This document shows, piece by piece, positions 1-9,709 of a stretch of DNA of 64,000 nucleotides. Numbering within the stretch: the first letter of the stretch is position 1; each line of letters starts with the position of its first letter. The translations under genes were made by a program, and so were the position numbers. The notes under the pieces are model-generated. The model was given only the letters and a program-made list of their open reading frames with translations, had not been told where the DNA came from and made no database searches. Origin of the DNA: Diplonema japonicum (lineage: Eukaryota > Euglenozoa > Diplonemea > Diplonemida > Diplonemidae); assembly GCA_964019335.1 (NCBI GenBank), contig OZ025756.1:124001-188000 (forward strand). Reading direction: 5' to 3'.

Positions 1-600
1 GGTGGCGTTGGAGGTGCTTTCGTGTTTGGAGGATGGGTGTCGGGGGAAAGTGTTGAAGGTACTCTCGTGTCGGGAGGCGTTGAAGGTGCCTTCGTGTCAG
101 GAACATGAGTATCTGGAGCTGAAGTGTCAGGAGCAGGAGTGTCAGGGGAAGGTGTTGAAGGTGCTTTAGTTTCAGGAGCCGGAGTGTCCGTGTCGGGAGC
201 TGGAGTGGGGGTTGTTGAAGGTGCTTTTGTGTATATGGAGCAGGGGTGTCAGGAGCAAGAGTGTCGGGGGAAGGTGTTGAAGGTGCTCTCGTGTCGGGAG
301 CAGGAGTGTCGGGTGTCTTCGTATCAGGAGCGTGAGTAATGGGAGCTGAAGTGTCGGGAAGCGTTGAAGGTGCTTTCGTGTTTGGAACTGAAGTGTCAGA
401 GCAGGGGTGTCGGGGGAAGGTGTCGATGGTGCCTTCGTGTCAGGTGCTTTTGTGTCTGGAGGAGGCGTTAAGGGTGCTTTCGTCTCTGGAGCCGAAGTGT
501 CAGGCGCTTTTGTGTCGGGCTGAAGTGTCTGGGGGGCTGGTTGAAGGTACTTTCGTTTCGGGAGCAGGAGTGTCAGGAGCAAGCTGAGTCCAGGGGGCAC
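1..600 (-). repeat. Pro/Thr-stalk coding minisatellite
   Basis: Imperfect tandem units of roughly 9-45 bases built on variants of GTGTCGGGAGCAGGAGTGTC run from the window edge to about base 600. On the minus strand they encode Thr/Pro/Ala/Asp-rich peptide of the type APDTKAPDTSAPETKAP, as in extended O-glycosylated stalks of surface proteins. This coding sense moves between reading frames: the best stalk frame is different around 500-600 and around 300-500. It directly follows the Cys-rich domains of the gene at 573-1067, so it is probably the rest of that gene, with frameshifts from repeat slippage, assembly errors in the repeat, or real decay. Confidence 0.7.
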
Positions 601-1067
601 GGGTGCTTCCCGCAGGTGTCGGGGTTCCAGTAGTCGGAGCAGCTTTTTGCTTCTGTACAGCCGCACACATTGGACGCTGCGTCCCACTGGCAGCGAAGGT
701 TGCTGTTCTCAGGGCAGGCCCGGTCCGTGCAGACATCCTGCGCGATGTGCTCTTTGCAGTCAGAGACGGGATTCACCCTGCACCCGCATGAGGAGGTGAC
801 GTCGTTCCACACGCAGCGGGACTTCGCGTCCTCCGGGCATGCGGAGGAGGTGCAGGATGACGGGGACTTGTGGACAGAACAGGCGGCAAGGGGCATGGGG
901 CAGTGGCAGGTACTTGTGATGTTCTGCCACACACACTCAAGGTTCTCGTCCTCCGGGCAGCGACCTGTACATTCATCTTTCGTGTGATCGGCACAACCTT
1001 GCGCTGATGCGCAACAGAGGAGAGAAAGCAGGAAGGGAAGAAGAAAAAGACATGAAAAGGACTCCAT
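573..1067 (-). CDS. Secreted Cys-rich repeat protein (stalk frameshifted)
   Basis: Starting at the ATG ending at 1067, the protein opens with a clear signal peptide (hydrophobic FLLPFLLSLLCCASA, cleavage expected before QGC). Four Cys-rich modules of about 45 residues follow, with the shared pattern C-x6/7-C-x3/4-C-P-x6/7-C-x-W-x7-C-x-C; the last is incomplete. An N-glycosylation site (NITS) lies in module 1. The frame closes at 573 just where a Pro/Thr-rich stalk begins in another frame, so the annotated end is probably artificial. I do not recognise the module as a named family. Signal peptide, disulfide-rich modules and a likely glycosylated stalk suggest a cell-surface or secreted protein. 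The longer upstream frame (to 1250) reads through a poly-T tract and is not used. Confidence 0.65.
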   Translation of the reverse strand: MESFSCLFLLPFLLSLLCCASAQGCADHTKDECTGRCPEDENLECVWQNITSTCHCPMPLAACSVHKSPSSCTSSACPEDAKSRCVWNDVTSSCGCRVNPVSDCKEHIAQDVCTDRACPENSNLRCQWDAASNVCGCTEAKSCSDYWNPDTCGKHPCPLDSACS

Positions 1068-1280
1068 ATGCACAAAGAAAGGGAACAAGATAAGGGAGAT
1101 CTCGCTTGGCCTAGTGGATGGGGGTGTGCGGAGAAAAAAAAAAAAGAAAAAAAAACCAAGTAGATAAGATATTGAAAATGTGCTTTTTTCCCAACGCTCA
1201 CAGCCACTCCCTCCCCCCTCCCCGCCTGTGTGGGTGTAATAATGTGCCATGCTGTTATGACGACGGGAAAAAAAAAAAAA

Positions 1281-1372
1281 CTCAAAGTACAGGACAAGCC
1301 CCCCCCGCTAGAGGGCAGCCTATGGGAGGGGTGTTAATACTCCTTCAGGAGCATTAGCTTTCATCCCGATCG
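1281..1372. repeat. Dispersed repeat family B, copy 1
   Basis: Begins CTCAAAGTACAGGACAAGCC, runs through a CCGCTAGAGGGC motif and ends near TAGCTTTCATCCCGATCG. A second copy lies at 2182-2250. Both are flanked by A-rich tracts. This copy carries about 30 bases (TATGGGAGGGGTGTTAATAC and following) absent from the second. Nature unknown; a short non-autonomous element or part of one. Confidence 0.6.
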
Positions 1373-1473
1373 AAAAAAAAAAAAGAAAAAAAAAGGAGAG
1401 GGTTCAGTTACAAAGGGAAAGGCTAGAAAAGACGCATTTGTATATTCCCCCTCTCTCCAAACGAGCTTTTGTT

Positions 1474-2046
1474 TCACGCTTCAAAGATAACGTCAGATCT
1501 TAGGATGTACCTGGGTTCTTTGGAGGGGTTGGGAATGCTGTGGTGGACTACCTCATGCGGGAAGAGAATTGCCCGTCCTGTTTCATTGGGCACAGTGCTG
1601 TTGGCCCTATCGAAGTGAGTACCCCCGTCTCCCTTGAGGTAGATGACCAATGACAGGAAAGACTTTTGACCCCATTTTTCTGGTTCGTCAGGGTTTGTGC
1701 GCTTTGTAACCGAGTGCGCGCCATCTTGGTGGGAGAAGAGACCTTCGCTGTTTTTCATTTTGAGGATTCTTACATATTGATTCACGCTTACAGCTTTTTT
1801 ACCGTTTCTTTCTAAGATTCCCGCTCGCTTCACGAGTTTTTCCCACAGGTCTTCCGCTGCCTCTTTTGCAAGATCGCTTCCCGGTTTTAAGACACATCTC
1901 GTGCATTCCTTTATCTCTTGAATGTGCTGTGGTCCCAATTCTTCAAAGCCCACCGCCTCGGCCATGGTGATGTACTTTTCGCATTCTTCAGGGCTGAGCA
2001 GTAGGTCTACATAAATTGCATTTGGTACACCCTCAATATCCATCAT
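1474..2046 (-). CDS. 2OG-Fe(II) dioxygenase, prolyl 4-hydroxylase-like
   Basis: A 190-residue protein consisting of little more than the double-stranded beta-helix fold of 2-oxoglutarate/Fe(II) dioxygenases. The iron ligands are visible: the HxD motif in FSHQDGAH (His106, Asp108) and a distal His in PHEVVHHS (His168 or 169). A basic residue about ten positions later (Arg179 or Arg183 in EPRYILRSD) is placed to hold 2-oxoglutarate. The order HxD...H...R and the closing RSDVIFE strand fit the prolyl 4-hydroxylase alpha-subunit family. The substrate cannot be read from sequence. There is no signal peptide if translation begins at the Met-Met pair ending at 2046; the upstream extension in the same frame is poly-T-derived Phe-rich sequence. 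Complete and undamaged. Confidence 0.82.
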   Translation of the reverse strand: MMDIEGVPNAIYVDLLLSPEECEKYITMAEAVGFEELGPQHIQEIKECTRCVLKPGSDLAKEAAEDLWEKLVKRAGILERNGKKAVSVNQYVRILKMKNSEGLFSHQDGAHSVTKRTNPDEPEKWGQKSFLSLVIYLKGDGGTHFDRANSTVPNETGRAILFPHEVVHHSIPNPSKEPRYILRSDVIFEA

Positions 2047-2181
2047 TGAACAATGTGTCTGTGTATATAAAAAAAAAAAAGAAAATGGTGAATACCGTAA
2101 AAACAAAAAAGAAAAAAATATCTCGGAAAAAAAAGTAGGAAAAAAAAATTTTAAAAAAAAAAAAAAATAAATAAAAAAAAA

Positions 2182-2250
2182 CTCAAAGTACAGGACAAGC
2201 CCACCGCTAGAGGGCCGCCCTAGCTTTCATCCCCAGCATCCCCGATCGAG
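2182..2250. repeat. Dispersed repeat family B, copy 2
   Basis: Shares ACTCAAAGTACAGGACAAGC, CCGCTAGAGGGC and TAGCTTTCATCCC with the copy at 1281-1372. It continues into a further unique stretch (CCCGATCGAGGCCGTGAGAG and following, to about 2285). Preceded by an A-rich tract, as is copy 1. Confidence 0.6.
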
Positions 2251-2341
2251 GCCGTGAGAGTCTTGCGTCTTGAGTCGGATGATGCAAAAAAAGAAACTGG
2301 GGGGAAAGGGAAAAAAAGAAAAAGGAAAAAAAAAAAGAAAT

Positions 2342-2501
2342 CCCTGCACAAGAACTGTCTACTTACCGCGACCGAGTTGTAGCTTCTGCGTTCCATGGAG
2401 CTATAAGAAGTGCATCAGATGTGTTGTTCGCTGTTGACCTCCGAACAGGCAGCAAACTGCACGAGCTACCGCACGCATTAAGGACACGACGCGGCACCAC
2501 C
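2342..2501. repeat. Dispersed repeat family A, rearranged copy
   Basis: Opens with the family-A block CCCTGCACAAGAACTGTCTA and GAGTTGTAGCTTCTGCGTTCC in plus orientation. From about 2423 it then carries other family-A blocks in the opposite orientation (CAGATGTGTTGTTCGCTGTT, CAGGCAGCAAACTGCACGAG, GCATTAAGGACACGACGCGG). An internal inversion or head-to-head insertion explains this. Confidence 0.65.
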
Positions 2502-2573
2502 TTTAAGAAAAAAAAAAGAAAAAAAAAGAACAGAGGAGATAAGAAAGGGGGAGGGGGAACAAAACAAAAAAAA

Positions 2574-2641
2574 TATATGAGTTAAAGGAGGCCGGTGTTG
2601 GCGGCGCCCTGCACAAGAACTGTCTACTTGACCCCACCACC
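2574..2641. repeat. Dispersed repeat family A, deleted copy
   Basis: The left end of family A (TATATGAGTTAAAGGAGGCC through AACTGTCTACTTGA) is joined directly to its right-end motif CCCCACCACC. About 250 internal bases present in the full copy at 12066-12390 are missing. Confidence 0.6.
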
Positions 2642-2884
2642 TCTTGTCTATAACCGCCGATGGTATACCGAGGTATCCCATCATGAGATTTAAAAAAAGA
2701 AAAATATGAGAGGAAAAATAGAAAAAGGGTAGTAAAGAATGAATGCTCAAAAGGCTTCTTCTTCTTTCTTTTTTTTTTTTTTTTTTCTTTTTTAGTTCAT
2801 CACACTTGAATACCAAATATACGCTGAGTACAAAACCCACAAATCACATTTGTAACCTTTTGCAAGACAGGGGTTGAAAATCAC

Positions 2885-2921
<37 letters not shown>

Positions 2922-3362
2922 TATTATTACAGGTTTTCAAGTGTGGTTCTTTATCTTTTTTCTTTTTTTTTTTCTTTTTTTTTTTTTTATTATTATTTTC
3001 TTTTGTTTTTTTTAACAATATTATTATTGTTGAGAAAAGTTAATGGCAGAGTAATGAGCTATTTTCATTAGTGCACGCAAACAAATTTTTTACAGTGAGC
3101 CCCCAACACTGAAACGGCTACCTTTGTTTTTTTCTTGTTCAATTCACTACAAGGAGTAGAAATAAAAAGATTTGATACATTTCGGTGTGGGGTGGGGGGT
3201 GCACCCACAGCAGAAAATTTATTAGCTACTTACAGCACCTTATGGGTTCTTTTCTTTTCTTTTTCTTCTCGTGCTCATTTTTTTTTATTTATCTTTTCTC
3301 GGATGTTCATTATTTAAAAACTGAAAGGGGAAAAAATAGAAACGAAATTGGAATGTAAAAAA

Positions 3363-3397
<35 letters not shown>

Positions 3398-3642
3398 TTT
3401 AAGTTCAGAATTTATAATAATTTCCTATCTTTCTGCCCGTTCATTAAATTCAATATTCTATATGTTCACATGTAAAAAAAAAAAAAAAAAGTTTTTTCTT
3501 TCTTCTTCTTCTTTTTTTTTTTTTTCTTTTTTTTTTTTTTTCTGGTTGAAGTCATAAAAAAATAAAATAAAAATGGATGGCAAAAAATAATATCTTAAAA
3601 AACCAGTTCATCACTTTTTTTGGGGGTCTTTTTTCTCCGTCC

Positions 3643-3681
<39 letters not shown>

Positions 3682-4484
3682 AGTTGTTTGCACCATAAAA
3701 TCTTTCTAAGAAAGCGAAAAACGTTCTGAAAGAACTTTTTGTTTTTTTCTGCCATCACTTTTTCTTCCTTGTTGTTTCAAGTTACACTTTTTTTTTGTTT
3801 TTTTTTTTTTTTTTGTTTTTTTCTTTTAATTTACCCATAAAGGATCGCTGTTTTTGGTCTAAAAAGCCGATTACATATTATTTTCACAACCCCAGCCCCG
3901 GAGCGCAAAGCGACCTGCATATCGAACTGAACGCTGAATGGGTAATTCTGGGAGCAATTTCCGGGTTTTCCTGATGGGTCCCCCATGCAGTGGAAACCCG
4001 CTTTGTAAATCCATATCACCAAACAGTTGTCTTTCAAAACAAAGAAAGACCTTCATCCCATTCCATATCAGGGACATCCCGTTACACTGGCCCTCTACTT
4101 AAAAGACAAAAACGAATGCTAAAGCTTAAATGGGATGCGTCGCTATCACCCCCTAAATCGCCCCCCCCCCCCCCCCCCCCGTGCGTTATGGTATTTGTTA
4201 CTGGGTTTATTTTTAAAAAAATATTAATTTTTTTGATAACGTTATGCTTGCGTTTATAACTTGCAAACATAAACGATGAAGCAAATCAAAATAAATAGCT
4301 GTCTTTGAGCATCCTAAAGTTAAGCAGCAGTAAGTGGCGCTAAGGAGGGGCCTGTTCTTGCTGTACTTTTCTTTTCTTTGCGCAGAATGCGCTTTCCATG
4401 AAAAAAAAGCCCCTTAGGCAAAATCTTTTTTTAAGAAAAATGGGTTTAGAGATATATAAAGGAAAAAAAGAAAAAAAAAAAAAC

Positions 4485-4612
4485 TCGATAAAATTTCAGT
4501 GTGCATGGGGGTGCTAAAAAAAAGATTTGCCAACTGATGGCAGGATACGTAAGGAGAAGGAAGAGAATCCGTTCTGCTGCGATATCGCACCTACATTTTC
4601 TCCTCTTTTTGT

Positions 4613-4643
<31 letters not shown>

Positions 4644-4763
4644 TTATCATTATTTACTTTTTTTTCTTTAAACGACGTGAGATCAAGTATTCTGATTCAT
4701 GAAATATGCGATAAATAAAAGTTTCAGTGTGCATTGGTGCTCACTCAAGTAGAAACTCACACC
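4485..4763 (+). repeat. Repeat family D, two copies
   Basis: Two copies of a motif reading approximately GATAAAATTTCAGTGTGCAT followed by GGGGGTGCT lie at 4485-4520 and about 4708-4763. A third lies near 49299-49350. The second and third continue into a TCAAGTAGA motif. Between the two copies lies a long T run. An imperfect duplication around GTCTGCGGTTGCTGTCTGGT is at about 4770-4820. Function unknown. Confidence 0.5.
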
Positions 4764-4974
4764 AGTCGGTCGCCGTCTGCGGTTGCTGTCTGGTGCCTGC
4801 GGTGGCTGTTTGTCGCGATGAGATGGACGGCATCTGGGCGAGAAACATTACATGGAGTCAAAAAAAAAAATAAATAATTACTGTAAAGCGAAAAAGAATT
4901 CCGGGAGAGAAAAAAAATTCACTATGATAGGAACGAAGTGGTTAGCAACGGCCCGCAAAGAAAAAAAAAAAAAG

Positions 4975-5039
<65 letters not shown>

Positions 5040-5111
5040 CGTTCCCAGATTTTTTTTCGTTTTACAGCATTTTCTTTTTTTCTTCTTCTTTTTTTTTTCT
5101 TTTTTTTCTTC

Positions 5112-5147
5112 CTACTTCAGGTTTATGTACTCACTTGGCAAAATCCT

Positions 5148-5189
<42 letters not shown>

Positions 5190-6305
5190 CCCATACAATC
5201 CCTTCTTCACAGCAAAGATATCTCCCTTCTTGTTCTTCTGGAAAACCTCGAAAGTGGACGGCGGCACAACTCGACCGTTGAAGAGCACCTCGTAGTTGTT
5301 CTCATGAAGAATGTCAAGAAGCTCGCGTGCCTTGTGCCCAGAGGACACCAAGAAATCTGTGAAGAACTCCGCCTTAATGACATCGACCCCATGCGTCTTG
5401 AGGAGCGTCGTCGCCCCGAGCAGCGCCTCGATCTCATGCCCCTGGCAGTCCATCTTCATGAAGTGGACATGCGTGTGGATCTCACTGTCGAGCGTGGTGA
5501 TCTCTATCTTGACTTCGTCCCAGCCAACATTGCGTCCTTCAAGCATGGCTGTCATTTGCTTCTCGGTCTGACCGGACATAACAATGGAATTTCCCATGTT
5601 CCCTTTCTCGGATTTGATGGTTGTGGTGTGCTTCGTGCTCCCGCACCCCTTGTTGTGCAGGGTGATCCTGTCGCCGTACTTTGCTTTGTTCAGTTCGTTT
5701 GACTTAGCGAACACCGCGTAGTTCTTGTAGACAGGCTCGAAGGCGGTGACCATTGCACCCTCGGACGCCATCACCCAGCTGCAAGATCCGATGTTCCCTC
5801 CCACCTCTGCGATGTTGAGCATTGTGTCTTTTCTCATGTTGAGGACTCTCCTGATGGTCCTCATGATCTGCTCTAAGTGCGGGCAGTCGAACCAGTACCC
5901 GTGTCTGATGAACGCCTCGCTCACCATGTCGTTCTTGCCGTGCGTGCAGAGGTAGAATTGGTTGGAGGTCCTGCTGGAATAGACACGCGCCTCCGACCCA
6001 GGGCATGACTGCGACAATGGGTAAGGGAGATCGTTCCCAACAGTTGGCACCGGCACTGGTATGGTCGGGACCGGGACAGGCAGTTTGAACTTAGGTGGGA
6101 TCGGCGGCATTTGCAGGTTGGTCATCACGTTGTTTGCGGTTTGAAGCGGCGTCGCAGGAACCGGGACAGGCACGGGCACTGGGACGGGCACTGGAACAGG
6201 GATGGGAACGTAAATGGTGTCGGGCTTGCTCAGCGTCCTTGACAGAATTAGCAGAACAAAGGCAAGGAGCACGACGACCGAAAACTTTGCGTTGGAGACC
6301 GGCAT
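5112..6305 (-). CDS. FkbM-family methyltransferase 1, type II membrane protein
   Basis: Two exons: 5197-6305 and 5112-5145, giving 380 residues after removal of a 51-base A-rich intron. Domains in order: a membrane anchor at about residues 8-25, a (Val-Pro)n-rich stem (about 32-50) and a second Pro-rich stretch. A Rossmann-type SAM-dependent methyltransferase domain follows, with motif I AEVGGNIG, acidic-loop FEPVYKNY and the FkbM signature MDCQGHEIEALLGA. FkbM enzymes typically O-methylate sugars, and a short N-terminal anchor with a Pro-rich stem is the usual layout of a Golgi-lumen enzyme, so glycan methylation is a reasonable inference. The methyltransferase core is nearly identical in DNA to the paralogue at 8741-9661, but the N-terminal third is unrelated. 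This copy keeps about 40 residues after GCGS that the other lacks. The ATG follows an A/T-rich leader. Confidence 0.82.
5146..5196 (-). other. Poly(A)-type intron in FkbM gene 1
   Basis: Minus strand: donor GTATGGG, then an almost pure A run, acceptor AAACAG; 51 bases. The length is a multiple of three, so unspliced RNA would encode about fifteen lysines. Splicing joins AVKKGL to ILPSEYINLK and a stop. The paralogue has an intron at the identical position with the same donor (GTATGG) and acceptor (AAACAG), and the downstream exons are homologous (ISPSEF). Confidence 0.75.
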
Positions 6306-6452
6306 TTCTTTTTCTTTTTTTTTTTTTTTTTTTTTTTTTTGTTAAATTTACTGCAGCGGCTGGTGGTGGTTGAAAAAAAAAAAAAAAAAAAAAAAAAAAA
6401 CGGGAAATAAAAGAACTTAACCTGATGCGCACGGAACGCGCAATAAATTGTC

Positions 6453-6487
<35 letters not shown>

Positions 6488-6837
6488 CAAAGTACTTTTT
6501 GAAATCCATACCACCCCCGGTTTAAAAAAAAAAAGAAGAAGAAAAAAAAAAAAAAGAAAATATATATGAGTTGAAGGAGGTCTTTGTGAGACGCCCCCTT
6601 TGTTCATCTACTACCCGTGCAGCTATTCCCTTTCAGCAGCGGTTTCTCCTTCTTCGGTCGTCCCGGCCTCCTCCCCAGCTTGGCTACTTTTTCCCTTCTT
6701 TCTCTTGCCCATGCTTCCCCAACTCCTCTAGATTCGTTCTTGGCCGTCGTGCTGCAAAGATTGCTTTTCTACTCCATCCGAATACCGCCTTCGTCCCTCC
6801 GTTTGATCGTAAAAAAAAAAAAAAAAAAAAAAAGAGA

Positions 6838-6872
6838 CATTTAAGGGTACCTGCGGTATGTGGCAGGACGCC
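6838..6872. repeat. Repeat family C block
   Basis: TTTAAGGGTACCTGCGGTAT followed by GTGGCAGGACGCC. The same block occurs at 14839-14872. A variant at about 20610-20643 replaces the usual left end of a family-A element, so C is probably an alternative end of family A. Confidence 0.6.
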
Positions 6873-7689
6873 TGAGAAAAAAGAATACACGCCAAACAAA
6901 GTGGGCCCTGTGCACACAACGAAGGGGACAAGGAGGATGCGAAGAAGAGAATTTTTTTTTTTTTTTTTAAATATAGGTTCTTCTTCTTGTTTTCTTTTTC
7001 TTTCTCTTTTCTTTTTCTTTTCTGTTCTTTCTTTTCTTTTCTTTTCTTTTCTTTTCAAAACAACAAAAAAAGAGTGTCTGGAATTCATTTACAAAAAAAA
7101 AAATATCCTCTAAGTGACCAGATAGCTAGAGAGTCGAGGAGCCGTTGGGCAGCCTTCGGCCTTATTTTATACCCTTGAGCCCTAGGATAGGGTCTGTCCT
7201 TAGCCCTAGGATAGAGCCTTGAGACTTCTGGCGCTCGGAGATGATTAAAACCCTAGGCTTTTTTTTTTTTTTTTTTATCATCGAAGAAAAAAAGAAGGAA
7301 AAAAAAAAAGAACTCGCTTCTCATTGAAAAAAAAAAAAAAAAAAGAAAACAAAAGAAAATACGAAGCCTGGGTCATTTACAATTCTCCGAATGCCAAAAA
7401 CCATTCTAAAAAGAATGATTTTGCACGCGTGTTTTAAAAATGAAACAAACGGCGAGCATTGTGACCTATATGGTGCACACACTCAGACCGCAATTCTGGA
7501 CACAAAGTGGTGTCGGACTACTTTTGTACTTAGAAATTTTCCGAAGGTTTTACGTTGCAAAAGAGGGAGATTTGTTGACATTTCCCCCCCCTCCCCCCCC
7601 GGACAGACTCATATTTCCATGTTATCCCCACCGCCTTTAAAAAAAAAAAAGAAGCGATAAGTAAGGTTTTTCCTTCTTTTATTAAAACC

Positions 7690-7720
<31 letters not shown>

Positions 7721-7985
7721 GGCTTTGCACAAACTATAGCCGGTTCCCTTTGTTCTTTCGCTTGTGCAGTTTTTTTTTTTTGAGGTCAAAGTGAGTCAAG
7801 AAAAAAAAAGAGGAAAAAAGAAATGACGTAGAAGAAAAAAAGAATGGCCTCCTTGCCATTCTTAACACAAAAAAAAAAGGAGGGTTATTCGTTCGGGAGA
7901 ATTTCTATTTCTTTTCTTCTTCTTTTTTTTATTCTCATTTTTTTCTTTTTTTTTATTTCACTCTTCGTCATTCTCTTCACTCACT

Positions 7986-8457
7986 AGGGGCCTCATTATT
8001 TAACGCGAAATGGCCATTATTTAACTAGTTAAATAATGAGATTTTGCAGTTAAATATGGCCCTTCAGAGTGAAAAAATGGGTCTCGCCGTGGAAAAAAAT
8101 GCACTCAACCCCTTGAAAAATCTTTTTGGGGTGGGGGCATTTTGACTATTTTTGGCCATCTGAGGCCATTCCAGCCCTTAAAAGTGGGAATAAGTGCCTT
8201 ACTTCCCCTTTAAATGCCACGGCGAAATAGCTACCCTGTATTACCTTAGGAAAATCCCCAAAAAGCTGACCTGCATGAAAAAAAAAAAGCAGTGAAAGCA
8301 GTGAAGAGTGAGTGACTCAAATGACGAAAAGTGAAATAAAACGACTTACTTGCCGCCAAATGAGCCATTATTTAACACTTGTTACCGTTTTTTTGCACGA
8401 GGGCCCGCAGGGCCCTCGTGCAAAAAATTCGGGAACTCGAGTTAAATAATGACTCAT
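7986..8457. mobile_element. Palindromic inverted-repeat element (MITE-like)
   Basis: The outer ends carry CTCATTATTTAAC (about 7991) and its inverse GTTAAATAATGA (about 8440). The motif recurs inside as a palindrome (CATTATTTAACTAGTTAAATAATG, 8014-8037) and again at 8367. Near the right end is a perfect 18-bp stem with 3-base loop: TTTTTTGCACGAGGGCCC at 8389-8406, GCA, and its inverse at 8410-8427. No transposase frame is present. Terminal inverted repeats, internal palindromes and no coding capacity fit a non-autonomous DNA element. Confidence 0.55.
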
Positions 8458-8740
8458 TACTTGTTGGCAATAAATAGCTATTTTTTTCCTCCTCAAACGA
8501 AGTAGTGCAAGAAGCAGCTAAAACAAAGTGCAAAACAAAACAAAAACAAAAAAAAAAAAAACAAAAAAAAAGGGAAAAAAAAAGAATTTTAGAAATAGGC
8601 GAGTTATTCTTTGCTTTTGTTTTTATAACACATAACATTACAATTGCCACTACATTACTTCCCCCCCCTTTTTTTTTCTTTTTTCTTTACAATATTATTG
8701 TCGAGACTGAAAAAAAAAAAAAATAATTAAAAAAAAAAGG

Positions 8741-9661
8741 TCATCTTGTTCGAAACAACGGAAACTCAGAAGGCGAAATCCTGTTTTTTTTCTTTTTTCT
8801 TTTTTTTTTTTTTTTTTTTTTGATAAATCCATACACTCCCTTTTTCACAGCGAAAACATCGCTTGTTTCATTTCCTTGCAAACCGTCAAACTCAGCAGGC
8901 GGCACCACCCTGCCATTGAAGAGCACCTCGTAGTTGTTCTCATGAAGAATGTCAAGAAGCTCGCGTGCCTTGTGCCCAGAGGACACCAAGAAATCTGTGA
9001 AGAACTCCGCCTTAATGACATCGACCCCATGCGTCTTGAGGAGCGTCGTCGCCCCGAGCAGCGCCTCGATCTCATGCCCCTGGCAGTCCATCTTCATGAA
9101 GTGGACATGCGTGTGGATCTCACTGTCGAGCGTGGTGGTAGAGCTACCAATGGTTTTCGAACTCCCGCACCCCTTGTTGTGCAGGGTGATCCTGTCGCCG
9201 TATTTTGCTTTGTTCAGTTCGTTTGACTTAGCGAACACCGCGTAGTTCTTGTAGACAGGCTCGAAGGCGGTGACCATTGCACCCTCGGACGCCATCACCC
9301 AGCTGCAGGTCCCGATGTTCCCACCCACCTCTGCGATGTTGAGCATGGATTTTCCCGTCATGTTCAGGGATCTCCTAATTCCACGGAGCACCTGCTCCAG
9401 ATGCGGGCAGCCCCGCCAAAACCCATACTTAATGAATGTACTGCTAATGACATCACTTGTAGGCCCGTGTGTGCAGAGGTAGAAGGGGTTTGTAGTGCGC
9501 CTGCTTGTGTACACCCGGGGGTCCTCGCCAGGACAGCTCCACAGGTGGTGAGAGGCCGCCGTGTTGCCCTCACGAGGGTCGCCGCTGTTGACACTTCCAT
9601 GGTGTAATGTGAAAATCGCCAACAGCAGAATGGGACCTCCTACCCATTTCCGATCGGGCAT
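8741..9661 (-). CDS. FkbM-family methyltransferase 2
   Basis: Exons 8835-9661 and 8741-8780 encode 288 residues. Start is the ATG ending at 9661; the longer frame upstream only reads A/T tracts. A signal peptide or anchor (GGPILLLAIFTLHHGSV, about 8-24) leads straight into the catalytic part (WSCPGEDPRVYTSRRTTNPF). SAM motif I (AEVGGNIG), FEPVYKNY and MDCQGHEIEALLGA are present. Relative to paralogue 1 it lacks the Val-Pro stem and about 40 residues between GCGSSKT and TLDSE, which may alter the substrate pocket. The block 8917-9135 is almost base-for-base the same as 5280-5500, implying recent duplication or gene conversion limited to the core. Confidence 0.82.
   Translation of the reverse strand: MPDRKWVGGPILLLAIFTLHHGSVNSGDPREGNTAASHHLWSCPGEDPRVYTSRRTTNPFYLCTHGPTSDVISSTFIKYGFWRGCPHLEQVLRGIRRSLNMTGKSMLNIAEVGGNIGTCSWVMASEGAMVTAFEPVYKNYAVFAKSNELNKAKYGDRITLHNKGCGSSKTIGSSTTTLDSEIHTHVHFMKMDCQGHEIEALLGATTLLKTHGVDVIKAEFFTDFLVSSGHKARELLDILHENNYEVLFNGRVVPPAEFDGLQGNETSDVFAVKKGVYGFIKKKKKKKRKKKKNRISPSEFPLFRTR
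8781..8834 (-). other. Poly(A)-type intron in FkbM gene 2
   Basis: Donor GTATGGATTTATC, A-rich body with two G interruptions, acceptor AAACAG; 54 bases. Spliced product reads AVKKGV-ISPSEFPLFRTR-stop, collinear with the other FkbM gene. Length divisible by three, so read-through would keep the frame as poly-Lys. Confidence 0.75.
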
Positions 9662-9669
9662 TCCCTCCC

Positions 9670-9709
<40 letters not shown>

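Larger units (their letters stand above)
2047..5111. other. 3 kb intergenic, homopolymer- and repeat-rich
   Basis: No convincing gene on either strand. It holds long T runs (for example about 2888-2920, 3646-3679, 4614-4642), A runs (3357-3394), copies of repeat families A, B and D, and an A-run/T-run pair at about 4960-5039. The segment 3840-4260 is of normal complexity but carries only short open frames without recognisable motifs. Confidence 0.7.
6306..8740. other. 2.4 kb intergenic with several repeats
   Basis: No gene supported. Contents: T and A runs (6313-6340, 6375-6400, 6455-6487, 7690-7717); a family-A left end (about 6561-6612); a family-C block (6838-6872); a TTTTC-rich tract (about 6985-7056); a short direct duplication around CCTTAGCCCTAGGATAG (7171-7222); a family-A right end (7606-7637); and a palindromic element (7986-8457). 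Confidence 0.65.

Noticed and set aside
4300-4375. Resemblance to 5S rRNA (AAAGTTAAGCAGCAGTAAGT, then AGGGGCCTG and GCTGTACTTTT)
   Set aside because: Only scattered motifs of the internal promoter match; spacing and the GGATGGG block are not preserved and no 120-base foldable gene is present. At most a decayed 5S-derived relic.
5146-5196. Poly-lysine tail as a real part of the FkbM proteins
   Set aside because: GT and AG borders coincide with the tract in both paralogues and the frame-shifting chaperone case shows that such tracts are removed; spliced reading is more economical.
4852-5702. Plus-strand open frames of 147 and 254 codons
   Set aside because: They consist of poly-Lys and poly-Phe from A and T runs, then antisense to the FkbM gene.
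6985-7060. Pyrimidine-rich tract as a splicing branch/acceptor region
   Set aside because: It is pyrimidine-rich on the plus strand, while all host genes are on the minus strand, and no gene follows it.
7171-7260. Telomere-like CCCTA motifs
   Set aside because: Only a few AGCCCTAGGATAG copies with different spacing; not a telomeric array.
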